Of a DNA stretch of 42,204 nucleotides, positions 27,288 through 36,126 are shown in pieces. Source of the stretch: Microcaldota archaeon (GTDB lineage: Archaea > Micrarchaeota > Micrarchaeia > Micrarchaeales > CABMGC01); the NCBI GenBank assembly GCA_021803245.1, contig JAJZLT010000018.1:1-42204 (forward strand). Reading direction: 5' to 3'. Below the pieces are notes generated by a model. It did no database searches and was not told where the DNA came from. It worked only from the letters and a program-made list of their open reading frames with translations. Made by a program: the position numbers and the translations under genes. The first letter of the stretch is position 1. Each line of letters starts with the position of its first letter.

Positions 27288-29975
27288 TCAGCTTCTGAGT
27301 ATTCCCTCTGCAACATCGCGGGAACCTCCTCCTTTGAATGACTCGCCAAATTCACTCTTTACTGCTTCTAATGCGCCTTTATGCGAGAGCTTGCCAGCCA
27401 TGCAGACGACTTCACCGCTGCTGTTGCTAAGAATGAGCGTTATTTCCTGATTTTTTGCCACTATCTTCCCAAGGGCCATCCTCATTGCTTCCCTAGGAGC
27501 ATCTTTCTGCATCGCCACCTTGCCCTTCTTGTCCTTGATCTCTGCGTAGATAAGCTCTGCGAGCATGTTGCCATACTCCTCGTCCTTCTGCCTTATTCTT
27601 TTCATCATCTCTGCATTTTCTCTGCGGAGCTTCTCGGCGCGCTCTGGCATGGAGAAAGGCTCTGAATTCAATACCTGGGATGCCCTTACCAATGCCGCAT
27701 TTTCTTTGCCGAAGTATTCGAGTGCTGCTTTGCCTGCAACATATTCAAGCCTATCCACCCCGTCATGTATCCGGTATGCCCCTATTATCTTAACAATTCC
27801 TATGGCGCTCTCCCTTCCTGCAACGTGAAGTCCACCGCATGCCTCCGCATCTATTTCATTCCCATTCAGGTCTTTTATTATTACCATCCTCATTTTTTTT
27901 GAAGGCACACCATGGCCCTGGTATATGGAAAAACCGTATTTTGATTCTGCTTCGCTTCGATCCATCTCCTTTATCTCGACCCTGATGCCTTCGAGCACAT
28001 GGCTATTAACGAAATTCTCTATCTGCCTTATCTCGTTTTCAGTAAGCTTTTCCCAGTGCGTTATATCGATATGTGCTTTGTCAGCCTCCTTCTTCGTGCC
28101 TTCCTGCCATGCATGCTTGCCCAGCACTGACCTTGACGCTGCATTTACCATATGCGTAGCCGTGTGGTGCACCATCAGCCTTTCCCGGCGCTCCCTGTCC
28201 ACATTGCACTCCACATAACCGTCTGCTTTTATTTCACCTTCGGCCAGGGGTTTCTCCATTACATGCACTATAACGTCCCCTACCTTCTGCACATCGGCAA
28301 CCCTCTTTCCGTTAATTGCTCCATGGTCAGCAGCTTGGCCGCCGCCTTCAGGATAGAAGGGGGTCTTGTCAAGCACGACATATCTGTTACCGGAGTAGAG
28401 CACCTTTGACTTCGAGTCTGTCTGGAACTGGTAATAGAGCTGTCCCGTCTTTGGAAATTCTTTCTCAGCGAGAAATTCGAATTTGCCCTTCTTTTCTTTC
28501 TCGGCGAAGTCGCCCTTGACTATGTCTTCGTATGTCGACTCGGGAAGCTCAAGCCTGACTCCTTTCTTGTACGCTACCGCAGCAATCAATTCTGGGGTTA
28601 TGCCATTGCTCTCGTAAAGCACGCGCAGTTCCTTTCCGCTTACCTTCTGCTCTTTCGATATTAATATCTCTACGGTTTTTCTGGCGTTCTCCCTTGTTTT
28701 CTCGAACCTCTCTGACTCTATCTTTATTATCTCATTAAATGTCTCAATGTTTTCGTTAAGCTCCGGATAGATACCTTTTAGGTCTTCAGCTATCATTCCT
28801 GCAAGCATGCCCATATCTGCGTTTAGCTTGTATTCCTCCATGAAATTCAGCGCCCTCCTGAGTATTATCCTGAGATTGTATCCACCGCCCACATTTGAAG
28901 GCATTGAGCCGTCTGCTATCGCGAATAGAAGAGTGCGAGTGTGATCCAGGGTTGCATACAAAGCCTGCATCGGCTTGACCTTCTCCTCAAATTCCTTCTG
29001 GGAGATCTTGGCTTTTTTCAAGATCTGCTGCTCCTTCTCCTTTGCGCCCTTGCCTTCAGTCACGTCAAGCTCGCTCGAAAGCTCTGCAAACCGCTTGAAA
29101 AGCGCGCGGTCCATTTCGAATCCGAGATTGGGCTCGAGCTTCTTTATTATGTCATAGAACACTGCCTCGTATGCATTGTAGAAGCCGGTATAAAACCAGA
29201 GCAGCCTCTCGAATCCCCATCCTACGTCCACTACCTTGCCCTTCAGCTCCCTTGTTTTGCCGCCTGCGCTCTCAAACTGCGTAAAGACGCTATTGACAAG
29301 CTCAGAGCCATTGGAGAAACTTTCGAGGCATGGTCCGAATTCTGAAAAATCACCCATGGCCCAAACGTCCTCGTTGTACACCAGATTCTCCTTCTTCACT
29401 CCAAGTATTCTGGTAAGGAATTCGTAGTTCAGCCGAATTGTTTCATCGCGCCAGTAACCCTTATCCGGATAATCGAATGCGTGCTGGCCTGCCATCATGA
29501 AGCTGGTAAAATGCCTGCCAGTAACACCTACGTTTTCTATGTCGCTGAACCGCAGGCAGATCTGCGGTACTATAAGCGGATTGGCATTGTACTCGAAGCT
29601 CATTGCCCCGTTCTCTATGCGCTGAAAATCTTGTATGCTTGCTATGGTGAAATAGAGATCCTGCCTCCACCTGCTGACCACAGGATACCTCGCTATAACC
29701 TTATGGCCATTCTTCTCGAAAAATGATGCGAATTTATCCCAGAACGCCTTATATCCTATAGGCTTCGGGTTATCCTTGAAGAAACTGTATTCTGTATGCT
29801 CCGGGTCCTCGCATTTGTCCCTTTCGCCTATGCTCCAGAAATTTTTGCCGCAGACCTTGCATTTTTTCCTTGTAAATCCCTCTTCCTCGAATGTCTTCGT
29901 GGAGTAATACGACTTGGGATCTTTCGAGAACTCTTTTCTCAGTTCCTCTTTGTTAAGTTTTGGCATCTCCAACAT
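27288..29975 (-). CDS. alaS: Alanyl-tRNA synthetase (archaeal type)
   Basis: KKCKVCGKNFWS N-terminal Zn motif, RDETIRLNYEF, NVGGGYNLRIILRRAL, HHTATHMVNAASR, CGGLHVAGR. Confidence 0.97.
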   Translation of the reverse strand: MLEMPKLNKEELRKEFSKDPKSYYSTKTFEEEGFTRKKCKVCGKNFWSIGERDKCEDPEHTEYSFFKDNPKPIGYKAFWDKFASFFEKNGHKVIARYPVVSRWRQDLYFTIASIQDFQRIENGAMSFEYNANPLIVPQICLRFSDIENVGVTGRHFTSFMMAGQHAFDYPDKGYWRDETIRLNYEFLTRILGVKKENLVYNEDVWAMGDFSEFGPCLESFSNGSELVNSVFTQFESAGGKTRELKGKVVDVGWGFERLLWFYTGFYNAYEAVFYDIIKKLEPNLGFEMDRALFKRFAELSSELDVTEGKGAKEKEQQILKKAKISQKEFEEKVKPMQALYATLDHTRTLLFAIADGSMPSNVGGGYNLRIILRRALNFMEEYKLNADMGMLAGMIAEDLKGIYPELNENIETFNEIIKIESERFEKTRENARKTVEILISKEQKVSGKELRVLYESNGITPELIAAVAYKKGVRLELPESTYEDIVKGDFAEKEKKGKFEFLAEKEFPKTGQLYYQFQTDSKSKVLYSGNRYVVLDKTPFYPEGGGQAADHGAINGKRVADVQKVGDVIVHVMEKPLAEGEIKADGYVECNVDRERRERLMVHHTATHMVNAASRSVLGKHAWQEGTKKEADKAHIDITHWEKLTENEIRQIENFVNSHVLEGIRVEIKEMDRSEAESKYGFSIYQGHGVPSKKMRMVIIKDLNGNEIDAEACGGLHVAGRESAIGIVKIIGAYRIHDGVDRLEYVAGKAALEYFGKENAALVRASQVLNSEPFSMPERAEKLRRENAEMMKRIRQKDEEYGNMLAELIYAEIKDKKGKVAMQKDAPREAMRMALGKIVAKNQEITLILSNSSGEVVCMAGKLSHKGALEAVKSEFGESFKGGGSRDVAEGILRS

Positions 29976-29982
29976 TTAATCA

Positions 29983-30882
29983 CTATTTATTGTACCATAC
30001 GGTGCATTTATTCCCGAAGAATCTACACCACTTGCATTTCCATTTTTCAGCCTCAGGTACCGGAGACGCTTCCCTGCTCCCGGACCAGTATCCCATGAGG
30101 TGCTTCAGCTCCTTGTTTAGGTAGTCATTATCATACTTTATGTTTATTGTTGAGAGGAGGGAATTGTCTTTCCTGTCAAAATACCTGAGCTCAAGCGTTT
30201 CCGCCACTTCAGGAAGAGACTTGAGCCTCTCGAACAGCAGTTTCGATATGCCATCAATAGTCATTGAGCCTTCTTTCATGCCCTGCGATTTCAAGCCATC
30301 GTAGAACTCCCTGGAAAGCTTGGAGTCATAGATGCGATAAGAGTTAGCAAAGTTGTCGTACGAAAATGAGCCGCAGACCAGATCATCCAGCACTTTCCTG
30401 TAGAGCATGACCTGAAGCGAGTCTTGCAGCATGCGTATGTTCCCGCTGTTTTCCCCATTCTTTGTTTTGTCCTCTACGACCATTGTCTTCCCGCCCTCTA
30501 TCCTGAGCTCATCTATCTGGCCTACTACCTTAAACCCGTTTATCGATCCGTATATCTTTATTTCCCTGCATTTACCTTTTTCTAGAAGTATTCCAAGATT
30601 CACGTAATTTTCATAAAGCGTTTTGTAAAATCTGTCCGATGGCGTTTTAGGCTCAACTGTCAGGGGCACATGCTCTTTCACTTCCATTTTATAATGTATG
30701 GCTTTGCCTTTTTCCATTGCAGGAGTAGAGAACATGCCGTAGAGCATGTATAACTCCATCTGCTTCTCACACCATGTTTGGTTTGCCATATCTTTTATAG
30801 AAATGCTGCTCTTGCGGAGCCTTGCTAAAGCACCTTCCATCACATACACCAAACAAGGTTCAGACCGCCTACCTATCGTCAT
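29983..30882 (-). CDS. EXO5/Cas4-like PD-(D/E)XK exonuclease with putative 4Fe-4S cysteine set
   Basis: WCEKQ plus C-terminal CKWCRFFGNKC cysteines; GQIDEL...VVEDKTK PD-(D/E)XK core; GKAIHYKME. Confidence 0.75.
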   Translation of the reverse strand: MTIGRRSEPCLVYVMEGALARLRKSSISIKDMANQTWCEKQMELYMLYGMFSTPAMEKGKAIHYKMEVKEHVPLTVEPKTPSDRFYKTLYENYVNLGILLEKGKCREIKIYGSINGFKVVGQIDELRIEGGKTMVVEDKTKNGENSGNIRMLQDSLQVMLYRKVLDDLVCGSFSYDNFANSYRIYDSKLSREFYDGLKSQGMKEGSMTIDGISKLLFERLKSLPEVAETLELRYFDRKDNSLLSTINIKYDNDYLNKELKHLMGYWSGSREASPVPEAEKWKCKWCRFFGNKCTVWYNK

Positions 30883-31016
30883 CGCAAATGCTCAGCGATC
30901 ACCTATGTCATCACATATGGTTTATTCACGTGCAGTATTAATAATGTTATGCACACAATATGCTCGCAATCCTTGCATATACACAATCCGAAGCCAGCGG
31001 TATATGGACAGATTTA

Positions 31017-31079
31017 GCGATGATAATCCGGAATAACGCCACGCACATGCGCCAATGCGCCTGCTGATTATTCTATCGC
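31017..31079. repeat. Imperfect inverted repeat in the divergent intergenic region
   Basis: GCGATgATAATC ... GATTATtctATCGC arms. Confidence 0.55.
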
Positions 31080-31122
31080 ACACATCAAAGGATTTAAAAT
31101 TTACAACCTCACAATTCAGATC

Positions 31123-31769
31123 ATGAAACCGCGCTTATCAAAATACCAGCTCTTCATATTCGACTGGGACGGAACACTCTCCACCTCAAGCTTTCTTGTT
31201 AGGCTCTCCAGGCTGTTCAAGCTCAGGTATAGCCCGGAATACATAAAAAGGCATCATGAGGAGTATGCGAATGAAACCGACTACAGAAATATAAAGAAGA
31301 GAGAGACATCAAATGCAATCTATTCAGGGATCTATGATTTGTACTCTACTTTTGCTTCGCAGGAACTAAGGCCCCAGGCAAAGGATGTGTTGTTTAAGCT
31401 GAAGAAGCTGAATAAAAAGATTGCAGTCTTCAGCGATTCCAATTCCTATAGGCTGGTCAGCGAAATAAAAAACTCGGAGTGGTAGACGGTTTCGATTTGA
31501 TAATAAGCGCACAGGAGATAGGGTATTATAAGCCTGACCCTACAGGCCTGCTCTCGATAATCGACAGACTCAAGATAAAGAAGGAGGAGAGCATATACAT
31601 CGGAGACATGGCTTCAGATATACTTACTGCGAGGTTCGCAGGCATATCCTCTTGCGCCATCTCAGGAGGCCTTGACCCACTTAAATTCCTTGAGATTGAG
31701 AAGCCGGATTATCTTATCCATGGATTTGACGAGATGCTTGGTGCCCTGGAAGAACGAAAGAGGAAGTGA
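31123..31769 (+). CDS. HAD-superfamily phosphatase/hydrolase split by a -1 frame change (ORFs 31123..31485 and 31479..31769)
   Basis: N-terminal half has FDWDGTLS and VFSDSNS motifs; C-terminal half has YYKPDPTGLL and YIGDMASDILTARFAG motifs; the halves join in frame by a -1 shift at A_AAA_AAC (31467-31473). Confidence 0.85.
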
Positions 31770-31898
31770 CTTTTGTTTTGCGGCTATCGGCAGAAAGCCC
31801 GGCCTTTATGGCTTACAAAGAAAAGGCTTTTAATGCTTTGCATAACCTGCATCTATGTTTAAATATTAATACTGGGTTATAGGATTAGGCAATCGGTT

Positions 31899-32327
31899 TT
31901 GTATTACCTTAAAGGTGATAGCATAGCAATTGCAATGGCTAGAGGAACTAGCCGAACTACCAGGCCAGAACTGGTAAGCCCCACCCAGAATGTCGTAAGC
32001 GCGGTAATAGACGCGACCCATGCAATGCAGATGGCTGAAAAAAGAATGCTTCTAGGCCAGCACCTGCTCAATAACAGGGAAGTTGGAGATGCAGTTGAAA
32101 GATACTTTAGGCCGGCATACAGGGATGTAGTGAATGCGGCCAGAAGTATAGGCGCAGTTGCAGCGCATGAAGTGGCGAAGGCAGGAAAGAAGGAAAAGAG
32201 CACTGAAGAGATCGAAAGAAAGATAGGGAAGGCAGAGGATGAGTTGAGAAGGATATCGGATTCTATGCCCGAGCATCTCAGATTCGTCCCGGAAGTGCCG
32301 AAGGCGTTCGCTCTTGAGTTAAGGTAA
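31899..32327 (+). CDS. Helical hypothetical protein (142 aa)
   Basis: ORF with TTG start at 31899 (alternative ATG near 31935); followed by T-rich terminator-like stretch. Confidence 0.55.
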   Translation: MYYLKGDSIAIAMARGTSRTTRPELVSPTQNVVSAVIDATHAMQMAEKRMLLGQHLLNNREVGDAVERYFRPAYRDVVNAARSIGAVAAHEVAKAGKKEKSTEEIERKIGKAEDELRRISDSMPEHLRFVPEVPKAFALELR

Positions 32328-32332
32328 TACCG

Positions 32333-32368
32333 CTTTTTTATTAGTTTTTGACTTTTTCTTTTTTATTT
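32333..32368 (+). terminator. T-rich archaeal-type terminator
   Basis: ttttttattagtttttgactttttcttttttattt directly after the ORF stop. Confidence 0.6.
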
Positions 32369-32496
32369 CATAATCCGGAGCGGAGCTGGGCGCCCGCTGG
32401 TTTGTTTAGACACATGCACGGATATGTTCATCGCACAATTTCTGTTTGGGAGGGTTAGGCCAGCTTATATTTACAAACAATTATCTGACAGCCAGT

Positions 32497-32530
32497 ATTA
32501 GGCATAGATTTATAAATCAAATTAGGCATA
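32497..32530 (+). promoter_or_regulatory. Palindromic TATA-like element flanked by 10-nt direct repeats
   Basis: ATTAGGCATA - GATTTATAAATC (12-nt perfect palindrome) - aa - ATTAGGCATA upstream of the TRAM gene. Confidence 0.6.
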
Positions 32531-32578
32531 TACCTTATCAAGTAGAAAAGCGAAAGCTTATCCTACAGAGGAAAAACA

Positions 32579-32848
32579 ATGTCAAGAGAATTTGGGGACG
32601 ATAGAGGTCCCAGAAGAGAAGGGAATGGAAGGCCGGGCATGAAGCCAAACTACTTTTTGCCTAAGCCTGTAAAGGTTGGAGATGAGATAGAACTCACAGT
32701 AGAAGCCACAGCTTCGAAAGGAGACGGCATAGCCAAGAAGGACGGTTATGTTATCTTCATAAAGGATGCGAAGCAGGGGGACACTGTGAAGGTAAAGATA
32801 ACAGAGGTAAGAGCAAGATTTGCAATAGGAGAAATAATAGCAGCCTAA
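32579..32848 (+). CDS. Small stand-alone TRAM-domain protein (putative RNA chaperone)
   Basis: KVGDEIELTVEATASKGDGIAKKDGYVIFIKDAKQGDTVKVKITEVRARFAIGEI; SD-like gagg upstream. Confidence 0.92.
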   Translation: MSREFGDDRGPRREGNGRPGMKPNYFLPKPVKVGDEIELTVEATASKGDGIAKKDGYVIFIKDAKQGDTVKVKITEVRARFAIGEIIAA

Positions 32849-32877
32849 AAACAAAAGCTACATTTAAACGGGAATCA

Positions 32878-32930
32878 TATTTATTTTTCATTTTTTAATT
32901 CTCTTCCTTTCTTTATATTTTGTTTGCAGG
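32878..32930 (+). terminator. T-rich terminator region downstream of the TRAM gene
   Basis: tcatatttatttttcattttttaattctcttcctttctttatattttg. Confidence 0.45.
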
Positions 32931-33144
32931 TTATCTGGTTGCCCGCTTCCACGCCAGGTTAATTCCATTTTCTTCGAATTTGCCATGACCCTTGCCACCG
33001 GCCTGTTCTGCGAATTGCCCGTGTGGATCCTAAACAATTTTTGCATCCGATGCCTTATTTCAATCACGATAGTGAATTATGTCAAAGCTTTTAAGTATTC
33101 TTAAGCAGTTTTATATATCAGGAACGAGCTTATAAAATGCAGCA

Positions 33145-33498
33145 ATGCCCGATGCCATGATAATATTAAAGCAGCATGCTGCACAGGTAACACTGCCCAA
33201 TAGCAGAATTCCCGTATCTGAAGTGGAAGTAATACCCTCTAAGACGCTAGCAAAAGCGCTAGCTGAGATAGATAGAAAGGCTGCAATCAGGGCTTCTATA
33301 AGGAAAGAGGACAGGACAGATGCCTGCACATATGGTTTATCTGCCATTGCATCGGCAACGATAACCGCGCTTTTCGTAAATGCATCTATGAGCGGAGGCA
33401 GCTGGGAGATGCTGGTTTCAGCTGCATCTGCTGCTTTAACAGGAAAATTAGGCACTATGGCAGCCAGATCAGGTTACAAGATGCTGCACAGGAAGTAG
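33145..33498 (+). CDS. Hypothetical protein (117 aa)
   Basis: ORF with Ala-rich hydrophobic segment, TATA-like ttttatatatc upstream; an opposite-strand ORF overlaps. Confidence 0.45.
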   Translation: MPDAMIILKQHAAQVTLPNSRIPVSEVEVIPSKTLAKALAEIDRKAAIRASIRKEDRTDACTYGLSAIASATITALFVNASMSGGSWEMLVSAASAALTGKLGTMAARSGYKMLHRK

Positions 33499-33520
33499 CA
33501 CTTGCCATGCGTCAGCGTGG

Positions 33521-34243
33521 CTAATGCCTCTCTGCTTTCCTGACCAATAAATCTAATTGAAGCTCTTCCTTTGGATTCAGATCGGCATGAACTTCTATTT
33601 TCTCCCAGAAGGTAGCACCGCCTCTGGCTATCGGCCTTACTGTTGATGCCACTGAAGCTGAATTTTCAAGCGATGCTGGAAGATGCAGAACACGCGTGAA
33701 CTGGTAATCATATGGGGCATTTCCATTATGCGATATTATGCGACCGTGGCTGCTGTATGTATGCGCAGCAGTTTGCTCAGGTATTCCGGAAACAGGCTCG
33801 CCGTGTTCGTTTAGCCTTATTGTACCACTATAGTACAGCGGTCCTACAATTACAATGCGCGAAGACGGCCCTGCTGATATTTCATATGCACCATTATTAT
33901 TTTGTGTTACTACAGGATGGTCTACTGCTATGCCCATGCGGCCCTTTATATCCGCCAACCCTGTTTTCCCTGTCGGGAAAGGACCGAGATACCTCCAGCC
34001 TGTCTGATCGTCTATAACCGGTTGGTCTTTTATAAAACTCCTTCCAATACCGGGCACGACAAGGACAGTATCTGTCCAGATAAGATTATTCAAGCCTGCG
34101 TATGTGCGGTAAGGATTGCTCTGCTGTTCCGCCTCTGCTGCCGTAGGCAATCTTAATCTCTCTTTTGCAGCAGTGTCTCTAGATTTAATCCAATCTTGTC
34201 TTACAGAGTATGTCTGCTTAACATACATAGTAGGGGATGCCAC
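33521..34243 (-). CDS. Hypothetical protein (240 aa)
   Basis: Long ORF with balanced soluble composition; no recognised family. Confidence 0.6.
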   Translation of the reverse strand: MASPTMYVKQTYSVRQDWIKSRDTAAKERLRLPTAAEAEQQSNPYRTYAGLNNLIWTDTVLVVPGIGRSFIKDQPVIDDQTGWRYLGPFPTGKTGLADIKGRMGIAVDHPVVTQNNNGAYEISAGPSSRIVIVGPLYYSGTIRLNEHGEPVSGIPEQTAAHTYSSHGRIISHNGNAPYDYQFTRVLHLPASLENSASVASTVRPIARGGATFWEKIEVHADLNPKEELQLDLLVRKAERH

Positions 34244-34319
34244 ATTCTCACGGTTTAGTGATTTGTGTTTATTTGGGTTTCAGGGCCAATCGTAAGCCCC
34301 GTACAGATTGATTGCACAT

Positions 34320-35171
34320 TTATATTGCATGTTTAGATTCAAATTTGTTTGCTTTTGAAGTGTCTTTGCGCAGTATAAGGGAAGTGAGTAATGAGTCCTT
34401 TAGGGTTATCTTTGCGATTAGCCTGCATTCTTTTAGAAACGCTTTGTCTACCGGTTCGTGTATAATGCCACCGATTCCATCTGCATCACGGCATATTACC
34501 TTTGCCTCTTTGCCTGCTGATTTGATCACGTTCCCGAGTATCTGCTTTTTCGGAATGGACATGGAAGTTACTACTATGTGGGTATATCCACTGCAATTAA
34601 ATTTAGTTCCATCTCCAAAGACAATTCTTATCTTATTGGTCATTCTCAGCTTCTTTGCCAGGAAAGATGAGAGCGCCACTGCGGTCTGGTTATGATCTAC
34701 GCAAACTACATTGCAGCCGAAACGCTGCGCCAGTGCAAACGCTGTTTCCGGAAGCGGTCCGCTGCCTATTACCAGGACCTTCGAATCCTTTGCTATCTCT
34801 GAATGCCTGCCTTCTTCTTCTGCAAGGCTGACGGTTCTTTTAATCCATTTATCCTGAAATTGGGTATTGTCCTTTATTGCATTCGTGCATCGCCAAGTTT
34901 CAAGAGCGGCTACCGAAGCGCTGTAAAATTCCCTTAGTTTTCTGATTTTAGGCAGGTATTCCCTTCGAGAGGCGGCTTCCATGTAATACGCATCGAGGTT
35001 CCGGTCCATGGCTATGGCCTCTAGCTGTTTTATCCACCTGAATAATATGCCATTTTCAAGTGTATCATTGGATATTGCAGGAGGCGGTTTTTTATTGTTC
35101 AGGATATCTGAAAATCTATTCAGGTTTGCTGGTTTGCTTTTGCGTTTCGCATACGTCTTGGCATGGTACAT
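34320..35171 (-). CDS. Class I SAM-binding protein, nicotianamine-synthase-like
   Basis: KVLVIGSGPLPETAFALAQRFGCNVVCVDHNQTAVALSSFLAKKLRMTNKIRIVFGDG Rossmann core with GSGPLP motif. Confidence 0.6.
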   Translation of the reverse strand: MYHAKTYAKRKSKPANLNRFSDILNNKKPPPAISNDTLENGILFRWIKQLEAIAMDRNLDAYYMEAASRREYLPKIRKLREFYSASVAALETWRCTNAIKDNTQFQDKWIKRTVSLAEEEGRHSEIAKDSKVLVIGSGPLPETAFALAQRFGCNVVCVDHNQTAVALSSFLAKKLRMTNKIRIVFGDGTKFNCSGYTHIVVTSMSIPKKQILGNVIKSAGKEAKVICRDADGIGGIIHEPVDKAFLKECRLIAKITLKDSLLTSLILRKDTSKANKFESKHAI

Positions 35172-35214
35172 GAGGAGGGCCTTTACAATGACTCTATAGG
35201 TTTACAGTAAAAAA

Positions 35215-35287
35215 TGCGAGCTCCGGGATTTGAACCCGGGTTCTTGCCTTGGCAAGGCAAAGTCCTACCAGGCTAGACTAAACTCGC
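35215..35287 (-). tRNA. tRNA-Gly (GCC anticodon)
   Basis: Reverse strand: GCGAGTT/AGCTCGC acceptor, D stem, TTGCC-TTGCCAA-GGCAA anticodon arm, CCGGG-TTCAAAT-CCCGG T arm. Confidence 0.93.
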
Positions 35288-35338
35288 GATATTATCTATT
35301 TGTTATATACTGCAAGCCTTTTTAAGTTAACTCTGCTC

Positions 35339-36049
35339 TCATGGAATAAGACTTGCCAGTTCTTCTGCTGCCTTGCCCGGATTTTCGGATGCATAGATGC
35401 CCCTTCCCACAATGGCGTGCCATCTGCTTCCTGCTACCTTGGCCATTTCCCCTATCGATCCTCCCTGGGCAATAAAGCCAGGCGAGTAGAATATGGGCTC
35501 TTTCCCAAGCTCCTTGGCAATAATCTTGCGGTAATATGCAACTCTTTCCGGCCTGTTTCCCGGGACCACATAATCTTCTATGCCATGCCTTGCCGCTATC
35601 CCGTACATTTTTTCTATCGATGCTTCGCTTATGTAGCCTCCCTCGCTGGCCTTGTACCCTTTATGCGTCATTTCTCCTCCTATTATAAGGCTGACATCAA
35701 GCTCTTCTGCAGCCTTTATCCAGGCTTCCTCTGAAACAGGCCCGGTCATTGGAAAAAGGATAGGCGCATCTATGCCTGAATCTTTTACTGAAAGCAGAAA
35801 CTCTCTTCCCAGTTCAGGTATGTCTGTTCCGCCTTTCTGGTGATCGTAGATTATCGCTGCTTTGGTATGTTTTCTTATTGCCTCAACTACCCGTGGCAGC
35901 CCATATCTTATGGCAAGAACCGCGCCAACCTTGTATGCACCTATCTTTTTTATCCTGCAGGTCTCCTTTACCAGCCATTCGAGCCTGAGTAGATCGTGAA
36001 TTTCGCAACTTACTATGAGGCTTCTCTCCTGCTTTATTATATTAGACAC
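35339..36049 (-). CDS. pyrF: Orotidine 5'-phosphate decarboxylase-like protein
   Basis: YKVGAVLAIRYGL, IIYDHQKGGTDIPELG, FYSPGFIAQGGSI, AIVGRGIYASENP. Confidence 0.8.
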   Translation of the reverse strand: MSNIIKQERSLIVSCEIHDLLRLEWLVKETCRIKKIGAYKVGAVLAIRYGLPRVVEAIRKHTKAAIIYDHQKGGTDIPELGREFLLSVKDSGIDAPILFPMTGPVSEEAWIKAAEELDVSLIIGGEMTHKGYKASEGGYISEASIEKMYGIAARHGIEDYVVPGNRPERVAYYRKIIAKELGKEPIFYSPGFIAQGGSIGEMAKVAGSRWHAIVGRGIYASENPGKAAEELASLIP

Positions 36050-36126
36050 TGGATCATCAGAAGAATCTCTTCGAAAGCCAATTTAAATCTTTGCGTTCAT
36101 GCATATCTATAATAAACGGGCTTGGA

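Noticed and set aside
29983-30882. Possible CRISPR locus suggested by the Cas4-like nuclease
   Set aside because: No regularly spaced repeats and no other cas genes found in the window.
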